DNA from: Gordionus sp. m RMFG-2023
Lineage: Eukaryota > Nematomorpha > Gordioida > Chordodea > Parachordodidae
Assembly (NCBI RefSeq): GCF_954871325.1
Contig: NC_088776.1
Coordinates: forward strand, 47,076,569-47,140,568
Direction of reading: 5' to 3'
Length of the DNA: 64,000 nucleotides
A model generated the notes under the pieces. It saw nothing but the letters and a program-made list of their open reading frames with translations, was not told where the DNA came from and did no database searches. The position numbers and the translations under genes are program-made. Positions 10,474-22,400 of the stretch are shown here, in pieces (the stretch's first letter is position 1; each line of letters starts with the position of its first letter).

Positions 10474-13400
10474 GTAATTCGATAAAAATTTTTGTTAAAA
10501 AAATACGAATCTAGTATAGCGTGTTTATTATAAATTTGCTTTAAATAATAAGATAGATAGTAGGGCATCCTATTATTTTGACTTAGAAGATTTACTCACA
10601 TCTTGTGATTTTTTCTGATTTTTTTAAATATTATTAGTTTATATAATTTGTTAATTTCACTTCTAAATTTCATATTCACTCTTTTAATCTTAAATCCGGG
10701 TTTCAAATCGTTATACTGTCTTATATAAATTTAATTTTTGTGTTTTCTGCTCTTTTCTCAAAATCCATATTATAATAATAATAAATATAACCTTTTTTAT
10801 TTTTTGTTATGAAAAACAATTAAAAATATTGGTGAAAAACCTTCCTTTTAGTTTTTATTATTCATTATTATAGCAAAGACCTATTTGTTCAAATGCTCAT
10901 TTTTGTTTTCCCATATCTTTTTGTGCCAAAAAAAATATATTAATATATCAAATTTTAATTATTTATAAAAATTACATATAAAAATAAGATGTATCACAAA
11001 CTAACCTCCACCCATCAAACCCCCCCCCCCCTTCTATTTTTCCCAATTTAATCAATAAATTTAAATATAATTTCTATCAATTTCAGCTATTATTATATTT
11101 ATAATAATATAATTCTAGTTTGTTTTGTTTTTATAATAAAATTTTTATTATTAAGTTTAAGGGCTTTGGGGGGTTTTTTAAATATTATTCTTACAAATCA
11201 TTTTTGATTACTAGCAACTTTTTAGTAAGAATTTATTATTTTAAATTTTAATCGCAGAACTCCTTAGTCATTATTATTAAAAGTAAACATTTATAAAATT
11301 ATTTTATAAATTTTAATTAATTAGGGTTTTTTTAAGAAATATAATATTAAACGATGATAACTTTTAATTTTATTTTGTTATACTTATTATTTTTTTTGTA
11401 AAAATTAAATAGGCCTATTCAAAAACGAATACGAAGCGAATATTGAATTATTCGTATATTTTATTAAACGAATCTAATAATTTATCATTCATAATTTTTA
11501 TCATAGACCTTCAGAGGTACCATTTGCACAGCCCGGCCCAGATATTATTTTAAAAAGGTTGTAAGCCCGGCTTGAGTATTTAAAAAAATTTTTTTAGGCC
11601 CGACTGGGTATATTTAAAAAAATTAAAATAGTCTTATTTTTATCGATCAAATATAATTAGTGATTTTTATTATTTATATGAACATAAATAGTAAATTATA
11701 ATTTTTTTAAAAGAATCGAATAAATTTTTTTAAAATAGACCTGTTAAATTATAAGTGGGGGATAAATATATATTGGACAAATATAATTTTTTTTGTTGTA
11801 TTTTTTTTAAAGTTTTCAAAAAAATATTTCTATCTGGTTCCTTCCGCGAAATAGCCGGTTTAAACCACGTCAAGGCCTACATTTTCGATGACGATATTTT
11901 AATATCTGGGTAATAGAAAAAAAATATATTGTTATAATTTTATTTATTCTGTTGATTTGAGTTTCTATTTATACGTACGACACAAAATTCATTATAAAAG
12001 GGGAGATTCCGTAGAATATTTTTTTACAGTGTTATTTTAAATTAAAGGCTAGCTTCCTCCATAGCAACATCATTCTAGAGATTGTGTGATCAGATTATAT
12101 TTAGTTCTCTAATGTTGAATTTAAGATTTTGACAAAAATAATATTAGACAACCCATAGATTTTGTTAGTCTGCCATCTATGAACAAAATCCTCAGGCTTG
12201 CGTAATATGGCTAAAATATTAGGTTAGTCCTTTTTAAAAATCAATTCACTTTATTTACTAACATTTAAATAAATATAATGGCAATAAAAGCAAATGCAGT
12301 GAAACCTGATTTGGGCTCCGTTGGGTACTAAAAATTTTCCCAACAGACAGTTGCCCAATTTATAATGTAATTCTAATACGTAATGGTTAAAATGAATTTG
12401 AATGGGACCTAATATTTATCTAGAGCTTAAATTGGACAAGCTTTGTTAATATATTTATTTGTGATTTTCACTCCAAAAAAAATAATAGCGCAAATCTGAG
12501 CGAATCTTATTTTACTGACCGGCAAGATCGTTACATCCTCATCCGCAATTGTAAAGACATATGCGATCACCTGGAAATTTTTATCAGATTGCTCTGCAAA
12601 TTTTCTTCCCACAGACTCCTACCTGATGACACGACCTGCAACATGATTAAACTTTCAAGGTACTCATTTATTTATATGTTAATATACGATGTAAGATATT
12701 CTGATTTGCTCTTGACTTTCGTTAATAATAATGGGCAGGAAATAGTTTTGGATTGAGATTATTGCTCGTTTTGGACACGTTGTGACCTGTATAAAAATAT
12801 TTATAAAACAATTCTATGAATTTATAACTTTAGACAACTATCTAGACGTGGCCGAAGATCGCGCGCGCATAAAGGGGCAACAGGAAGCGATTTGGATAAA
12901 GGCGATGAAGGGATAGATGAAAAGGTGTGGGATAATGATGATGATAATAATCTTAAAAACGCGAAAATCGACGAGCTTAGCGAGGAAAGCCTTTATTTTC
13001 GTAAACATTTTTACGGGTATAATAAACTTTATTTTATTTTTATGTTTTCTCATTTTTGATTGCATGAGTTTAGCCTCTGCAAACCTTTGGAACAGAATTT
13101 TTTATCTCAAATATCATATTATCTCCGGACCAGATATGTCTCAAATTAATGGGAGCTAGATTTTAGACTTTAAATGTGATATTAACTTTTTGATTTCAAA
13201 ATAATGAATGTATACTTAGAACTAGTTTTTACTCTCCCTTCACATCCTTATTTTATAAAATTACTTTCACAGTGAGTCTTTACGGTAATTTTTGTTTGTA
13301 GTTAATATTTTAAGATATAAAAAATAGGTCTTTATATATCGCTTCACTCATGTTATAACATAACTTACTTACTTTAACATAATTTCTATGGTATCCACCT

Positions 13401-16400
13401 ATGCATTACTTGTATGATTTCAGATTGTAAATCTTTAAATTCTTACAAATTTTCTCGACTAGACCCTCTTACCCTGTTCTGCTTATAAAAATGAATAAAT
13501 AACATGTTTAAGGAAAAACGGAGAATTAGGGTTCAAAATTAAACAACATTTCGGCGGTTATCAATTCGAAAAATGGCTACGAAACGAAATATCAAATATG
13601 CGTAACGAAAAACTTGCATCAAAAGTGTAAAAAAATATAATTTGTTTTATATTTTTATAAATGTATAAAAAAATATGTTTTTATAAAGTAGATTTTTATA
13701 CATGTTTTATTAATAGGTAAAAGTTGTAGGGAAGAGATTTTTCTAATCTATCTAGACAGTATATTTTTTAATATTTACGCATATTGTATTGTTAAAAATA
13801 ATATTTAAAATTTATTTTCTATTTTTATTCATTTTTATGCAATATTTATCTCATATGGTTTGGTGGGTTTGGTATATTAATTTAAAAATTCTAAATATTA
13901 AAAGAAACGCTAAAATAGATAATTATTTGTCTATAAACCATATGTGTTTGTTTTGCTATATTTTTATATTATTGTTTAAAAATAATTATTAAAAAGCTAT
14001 GGAAAGGGAGGGGGTGGTGGGAGGACAAACATTTTGGTAGTAAAATATTTTTTAAAAAATTCATTTAAATTTATTCCGTTTTTTTATTTTTAGCTGTAAT
14101 CTAAAATAAATTACCAAAATAAATGTATCTATAAATTGTTATCTGGTGTTATATATAATTATTACAATTTGAATCTAATTTAACAACCTATATTTAGGGC
14201 AAATTTATAAAAATAGAAGTATATTATTATTTCATATACAAATCCAGGGATTCAAACCGAACCTACCATAATTATTTATCAATAAACAAACCCCCGATCA
14301 GTTTAATATCAGTATTTATTTTTAGATATTATTGTATATTTATATTTGACGGTGCCAGATGACTCAAGTTAGCATATAGAAGTTTTCTTAGTCAGAAATT
14401 TTATTCTTCCTCCTTAATGGTATAATTTGACGGAAGTGAATCTTGATTTTAATTTTAATATTTTTTAGACAATAGTGATAAAATTTTTAATTTTTTTACT
14501 TTACATAATTATAATATGCTTACGTGCGAAAAGGCTTAAACCGGGTTATAAAGTTTCAAATAACCGATATTATTGTTTTTTACAAACCGAACCTGAACCC
14601 GGAACCATTATTTTTATCTAAACCTGAACCGAACTATATACAAAACCAAAATATATTTCTTCTCTGATTTATACAACCTTATTTCGTTAAGTAATATTTT
14701 AAAACCTGGAAAGTAACTAATTATAAAACTTTCTCCCACTATTTATTTTTTTGGGAAATATATTAACTCTTATAGACTAGGTGGATACTGTGAGTGAAAA
14801 TAAACGATAAATATTGAATGCGTGTTAAAATTATACAATTCAATGATATTTTGTTTTTCCCCACCTCCTCTTTACCACCTACTTTAAAAAAAGTTAATTT
14901 ATTAAAAAACTGTTTATAAACAAAACAAGTATGCAAGAAAGGACCTCTGTATAATGCATATGAGCTCCTAAAGGAGCAATTAAAATTTAATCAATTGGAT
15001 TTCATGGCATATAAAATTCATTTTTACAACCATAAGTTTTTAAAAAAAATTAATTTATTATCTGAAATTTTGACTTATGTTAAATATAGGAAACGCGAAT
15101 CAAGCAAAAATTCTAATACAATGGAAGATCCTTTAATTGATAAACCGGTAAAATATGCTCCGATTACGATTACAAAAAAATTTGTTAATGGCCAACTAAA
15201 AGTCGCCTCCACATGTTTAGGTCAGGATTTTTTTTAAAAAATGTCATAACAAAATAAATGGTCAATTATGAATAGTAGTTACCCAAAAATGTGATTTACT
15301 TATCTGAAAGGGTTATATGAGGAGTGTATATTTTTCAAGATTGTAAAAATAACATTTGTTTTTCATTCCACTTAGAATATTGTAATTGTAACTATGTGAC
15401 CGATTCGTTGTTTTTTGAGATCTTCTTACTGTTGTTACTATAAAACCAACCATATCTAAAATGCAGAGGCCCACAGAGTTCGAATTATTTGACCTGGCCC
15501 AAATCTAATTCCCCCTCCCACAAATTTTTAAGCCCAACCTAGTGTGGATTTAAAAAATAGATTTTTTTAGCCTGGCCTAGATTATTTATAACTCTGACTC
15601 AGACTATTAAATTTTTGACCATTTTTACGGCAGTGGCTGAAAATTAATTTAAAATTTCATTATTTTAAATATTTTTTGCTGTTTTGTAAATTCATTTGAA
15701 GGAAAATTGAAATTATATGCAGTAAATGAATGAAATGAAATATTTTTAGACCTGGCCCATGTTCGTATTTCATATTTTTAAGCTCTCCTTGTTTTTTTTT
15801 AAATTATACTATTTCAAAAACTTGTTAGTGGTAGGTCTCTGAAAATAACTGAAGAATGGTTAATAAATTTGTTTTTTTGAAATATTTTAATTATAGTCAC
15901 ATGAGAATTAATTTTTACTCTTTCGCCTATTTAACTAGTATAAATTTGATACAATTTATCTTAATGCAAACCTTGTGAGGAGTTAATAACAAGAGGCTTG
16001 GATAAATGGTTTTACCATTTTCTTATAGGTATATGTTAAAATTGCTTTAATGTTATTGAACTTTTAAGTATTTTACTGATATCCGTTGTATTTTTCTATA
16101 TATGGGAAAATAGCTATTGACATTTTGAAACCGGTTCTATTTCTTATTTGCCTAGTAGTTCTTTTACAATTTCGAGAAGGAGAAAAAAAAGTGAAGGTCA
16201 CGGTCTGGTCCTCATAATCCATAGGAGAGGACTCAACTTATATCTTAAACGTTCTGAATTGAAACTAAAATTGAGGATAAGACTCAATCGGTTACCTTCA
16301 TTACTCATTATTATAAACGCAACATTTTTTTAAGACAACCACTCGAAGTCCAACAATGACGGGAAGAAATACGATACCTACATATACCCCCTCATACAAG

Positions 16401-19400
16401 CCCAACCTCATGGGGTCGATTGTGACCACGCCTGCATGATAAATTTTTTCCAAACAATCGATTCCGGGAGCAGGCTTTGGTTGGCCACCGGTTACTTTAA
16501 CCTCGTTCCCGTTTATTCTGACATTCTTTTAGATAGGTTATTGAGTAAACTATTAAAAAAAATTACCATTCTTATTAAAATATTATAGAAATGCGATCGA
16601 TACATAGAACATTTTGTTAGATTTTTTTTAAGGAGAGTTTTGGCAGATAAAAGTAGATCTATAAGGTTCAAGATAAATAGATGGTCATTAATCATCGTGA
16701 AGAGATGTAACTTTTGGAGGTTTCATTGTACTTTAAATTTTCGTTCGTATTTATGTAACATCATATTAATATATATATGTTAAATTGTTTCTATTTATAA
16801 AATCCTTTATTTAAAAAAAAATTATTTCCTCGTAAATAGATATAAAGATAAAGATAAAAGCCGAGAAGATCCGCATTTTAAAAGTTTTAAAAGACATATC
16901 AAACGGGACAAAGATGACATGTAAATTTTTTTGATTTAAGAAAAAATATGATTTACCTGTATTATCGCATAATTATAGGGTTCTAACTAGAGAACTTGAA
17001 CTAGAACTTTAAAAAGAGATTTTAATTGCTCTTATATATGACACGGTTTCGAAATTTCGTTTCTAATAATTTATAACCTTATAATAAAGAAGCGACGATA
17101 TTTTATTTATTCGTTAAAATTGCTATTTATTATAATCTAATTTCTTGGTAATGATGAATAAAAACCAAATTTCTATTGTTTGATGCAAAATTTTGGCAAT
17201 AGATACTTGATAACTCAAGGATGCAGGGCTATCCATTGGTCTATCAATCAACCATGAAAAATCAGAATTCATTCCAATTAATTCATCTGAAAACAATTTT
17301 CATAATTTCAAACAGATTACTCTGGAGGAATTATCTCACTTAGGTGCTCCCGTTGGTGGACACAGTCATATCATCCTTCCTACATTCTACACTCGAAACC
17401 CTTAATGAGTTGGCTGACCTATTTTCCCTTCTCCCCTCTCATAAAGCCTTTTTTCTCCTGAAAAATTTCTTCAATATCCCAAAAATTCTTTATGCGCTCT
17501 GCTCTACCCCTATTTTTAAATTTCCCACTTCCTTAGGCATTTATGAAAATGGGATTAAAGTCCTAATTGAAAGTACCCTTAATCTAAAATTCCATGAATT
17601 AGCGTGGACACAAGCCACCCTTCCTACCAAGATGGGAGGACTAGGCATCAGATCCCCTTCCGATCTTGCCTTAACTGCCTTTATATCGAGCTGTCTTTTA
17701 ACCAAAAATTTAGTCAATCCTAATTCCTTAAATTCTGACCCTTCCTTTGATAGTGCCATCATTGAATGGAAATCTCGATTCATTGCCGACCACCCAATTC
17801 CAGAAACGAACAAGCAGAAGGACTGGGATAAGCCCATTATTGCAAGCTGCGTCGAATCTCTCCTTTCCAGTATGCAATCATTGGACCGTCCCTTATTCTC
17901 CTCTCTGCTTAATGGTTCTGGACATTAGTTTCTCGAAGTCATTCCTTCCGCGAACTTACAATTACAATTGACCCAAAATGAGCTAACTCATGCTATAGGC
18001 ATCCGTTTAAATTGCTTAGTAACCCAACCCCACATCTGTGCCGGCTGCAGTTCTGCTGTTTTGAGTAATGGAAGGCATAGTCTACATTGTCGTTCATGTA
18101 AAGGCCGCATCGTTAGACATAACATTTGCAATTCTATAATTCTTAGAGCTCTGAGATCCGCTCAAATTCCTTCTATTCTCGAACCCCCTGGTCTTTTCAG
18201 ATCTGATGGGAAACGCCCTGACGGGATCTCAAATTCCCTGGAAGCGAGGTCAATTCTTGGTCTGGGATTACTCTTGTATTGATCCATTAGCTCCTTCCAA
18301 TCAATCCCTAACATTCTGGAGAACAGGGAGCTTCTAAAAATTGCAAAATATTCAGAGATATCCCAAGATCACTTATTCATTCCCATCATTTCCACTATCT
18401 TGACTACCTATGGGAATCGTGCTCTTTCTTTCTTCAAGGAACTTGGATCGCTAATCCGCAAACTAACAGATGAACCTCGTGAAGGCTTCTTATTAAGACA
18501 AAGACTCGCAATAGCAATTCACAGGGCCAATTACATCAGCTTCATTGGCAGCCTCATCTCACATGATGATTAGAATATATTTTATATTATTTTAATCGCG
18601 TAATGAATAATTTATTTATATATAAATTAATAGAGCATTTGGTATTTTTTTTCCGTTTTATTTATAATTTTTAGAAATTTGAATATTATAAATAAATAAA
18701 ATCAAAATTATATAACTTCTAAAAAAAAACTAACTCTTATTCAAATTTATTTTTTGAATAATGTAAGATATAAACGATGCAATGGATTAGACAATAGATA
18801 ATATAAAATAATTTATAAACCTTTATGTTTAATTCTTAGAATACCCTTCTATCGTAAAGATAATAGGGCTCTCTATGCAACCAATATTCTCCTAGCTTCT
18901 CCTCAAGTTTTTTTTATGCCATTAACTTTATTTTAAATATTTATATTTTATTACTGTAAAGTGTTAAGCTACTAAAATAAAAGTCATTAAAGTATGTCCT
19001 TTCGACTTGTAACAGCAGGCTATATAGCTTCGACTAAAGAGCCTAAAAAGTAAGAGAAAAAAAATATGAAAAATAACAATGCCACCAAGCACTTAAAACA
19101 CACCAAAATATGGTGCTCATGTTTAAAAGAGCTGTCTTGTCTAAGTATCAAAAAGAAATCGAACCAGACGACCTTATGCCTAAGAATTAGCTTTCTTATG
19201 AGCCTTGAGGGAGTTAAACGATCATGCAAATGTATTTCTGATATTATATTAATTAAGTTGGGTTGATTAGATCTTTTAGAACCTAAAATTATAACATATG
19301 GGCATCCAAGTATTTGACCAACACACGATTCTTTGAATTGGCAAATTCGAACAAAATAAGAAATACAGCACAAATCCAATAAAAAGCGACCACCTTTATT

Positions 19401-22400
19401 TTTTGAAATTTAAAAAAAACATGAAAGACTTTTGAGCTTTAGGACATTATTTAATTTAATATAATTTTATTTTAAATTAGGCCAACGGGTTTCACGGGGG
19501 CAAGGGTTTAAAGAAATACGTTCCTCTGATATACAGTTACGCGGCTCACCTATTCTACAATAAAATACACGAACCACCTAACAAGGATAGACTTTTCGAA
19601 AGGGGTTTTGGCGATAGCAAATACTCTTGCATTCAAATTTGGAACAAAATTTTTAAAAAAAATTATAGCTCATCTACTAGCACGAATTCCGACAATCGCC
19701 TATCCTTAAAATGTTAGAACTTTGATTTTAAATATTTTCGCTCTGTGCATAATCAATCAATCTCTTTCGGATTTTTTTAAAAAATATTTTAACATTATTA
19801 TTTTATTTACCATGAGACCCCTCTTTTGTATATAAAAATTATATTCTAAAAAATCTCATTTATTATTTTTGGTGTTTTTTTTTCATAATAATTCTAAACG
19901 ATTTCTTGTTTATTTAATATCATTTCCTTTTTCGTCTAGGATTATTTAATAGCTATATTATAGCAAAATGACAAAAAGAAATTATATTATTTAAAAAAGC
20001 TCCTCTAATTTCACGGATTAGAAACGATGATGATGATTCGCATAATTCTAAGCAAATAACTCTTTGGGAGTACGAAAGAATAGGCTCGACCTACCACGCC
20101 AAAGGTCTATGGTTATACTCGGCTTTGGAAAGGTACCCAGCTTTCACTATCTTCGGCTCATCAAATTTCGGTTTAAAATTAAATAAAATCATTCACACGT
20201 TAAATGTCGTTGGAGCTTGGTAGATGAGAGTAGATGTATTAAAAAAAGGTTTTATTATAGATGGATTTTCAATATAAACAGTTTTAATGATAATAAAACG
20301 ATAGTATGTGATATATTTTCTTTCAAAAATGGATAATTTGTACAATTTTAAATACAAAAACAATCACCTTAATATTGACAAATGATATAATAATATTAAT
20401 TTGAAATTAAATAATATAATAAAATAATCCTACACACTTTAGGTAAAATATAAGAATATGATTCATATTTTTAACAATTACACTTGGATTTGGGTCTTTT
20501 TTAAATATAAATCTATTAATATAATTTGTAATAATAATTTACTATATAAGATTAAAATTATATATTACATTATAACAATTTAAGAATTCAAATGTTACTA
20601 ATGAATGTTGTGAATTATTTAATAGAGATATAAACAAACAAAGAAAAGGGGGGAGGGGGTTTTTAAAATATGATCTCTAAAATATTTATAATTTCCCTAT
20701 AATGGCTTGAATTATAATTTCTAATAATGGTTTAAACTATTTTACTTTTATACATACAATTAATCAATGCTGTAGGTTATATAATAAAAACGAAGAAATT
20801 TTTTTCTCAAATTTGATCTCTATAAATGTAATTTATGATATGATTTTCTATATATATAGAATTAAATTACATTACGTTAAATAATATAAATATTACCTAT
20901 ATTCTTATTTCTTACCAAACTATGGAAAATATATTTTATCAAATACAATTATACACATAATATATTACAACTACATTTTCAGACATTCCCCTCCCCCCAT
21001 TGTGCTAGGCTCCTACCGATCCCGCCAGTACATCATACGACTATAAACCTCTTTGCTTTACAATCTTACCTGGTATTATCCAGTGGCGTTACTAGCCTTT
21101 ATAATCTCAGGGGCCTTGAGCCCCTGTGCACTCCTGATTAATTAATAATCAAGACCAGATAAAGAAAAATCATTGGTTAAAAAAACAATATCATGATAAT
21201 AAAGCAAAAACTCAAGAATTCGAGATTGATTAATTGGTTTGGGTAAGAAAGCCAATCGATAAGGGACGTTTTTCAGCGTGTAATTTTTTGATGTTATGTG
21301 CTGAGTATTTCTATAAGTCATCACTATCTCCCAATTCTCTATCATTTTTACTGTAATGAGTCCTAGCATTTTGCGATGTAATATTCCATGAATAAGGCGA
21401 AGCTTCAGCAATTTCCGGACGATTTTGTTGACAATTTTTTTACCCATGGCTCTACATCGTGACCCATATTAGGCCACCAGGTATAAATCTCGCCAATCCT
21501 TTACATGCATGTGACACCTGGATGGTCGAGATTAATTTCTTAAAAAATCCCACTATATAAAGTGGATGATATTTTGAATTTTTTTTCGATATTCTTATTA
21601 TTTTAAAATTAAGAAATCACTCTGATACTAAATTGCGCTATAATTTATTTATCATTTCATAAATTTTTGATATGTTAAGTTACGCCATTCGTGATTAATA
21701 AGTCCAATTTTTTTTAGATTCAATTTATGATGAATATTTATAAGAAAAAATTTCCCTTCTTTATTTTTGGTTTATATTTTATTCTTATTAAATAACCTAC
21801 ACCGTAATATCTTAAGTTATTGAATAACCTATATCTTAAATAATTGAGTTGTATATATAAATAATATATAATTTTAATCCTACATATTGGAAATTATTAG
21901 ATTATATTTATGGAGATCTTATGTGAAAAAGTTATTTCTTTATATTACATAACCTTTTTTATAAATTTATTTGATTAAAATTTTTAAATTGATAAATTAA
22001 AAAAAATAAATAAAAATAATGAATTATTTAAAATTTTATAAATTGAATCGAATCTATAACTTTTTTAATTTTTTTTTTATTATATTAGAAACTTTCATAA
22101 AGCCTTTATATTAGAGACCTGCAGAAGATTTGCATGGCTCTGCCTGGATTTTTTTTGAAAAAATTTTCACATCCGGCTCGGATTTTATATTCTCAGGTCC
22201 AGCCTGGAAATTTTTTTAAAAAAATATTTTCTACGCCCGGATTTTTTTAAAATATATTACATTTAATTTTTATAGCTAATAATGGTGATTTAAAATAAAA
22301 ATATACCCCCCAGCCCGAGTATTTTTTAAAAAAAATTTAGACCGGTTTTTTAAAAGAAATATTTGAGCCCGGCCCGGGTAAAAAAATAAAATCTGCAGAT

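Larger units (their letters stand above)
13017..16155 (+). other. PGS1 intron, about 3.1 kb
   Basis: Holds an unassigned open frame (14920-15237) and a decayed family A MITE (about 15462-15841). The remainder is AT-rich without recognisable features. A further in-frame linker exon with phase 2 at both ends could hide here. Confidence 0.5.

Noticed and set aside
12430-12488. Apparent loss of the first HKD motif when the frame is read upstream of 12489
   Set aside because: The upstream bases are intron; the intact HVKAYIFD motif is in its own exon at 11813-11909.
12427-12612. Minus-strand 61-residue open frame
   Set aside because: Shadow of the PGS1 ANLSESYF exon on the opposite strand.
12838-13065. 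Minus-strand 75-residue open frame
   Set aside because: Shadow of the PGS1 acidic linker exon.
17541-17837. Minus-strand 98-residue open frame
   Set aside because: Shadow of the LINE reverse-transcriptase segment.
19020-19379. 119-residue minus-strand frame and 66-residue plus-strand frame
   Set aside because: Both strands open, no domain, no splice logic; treated as chance within a PGS1 intron.
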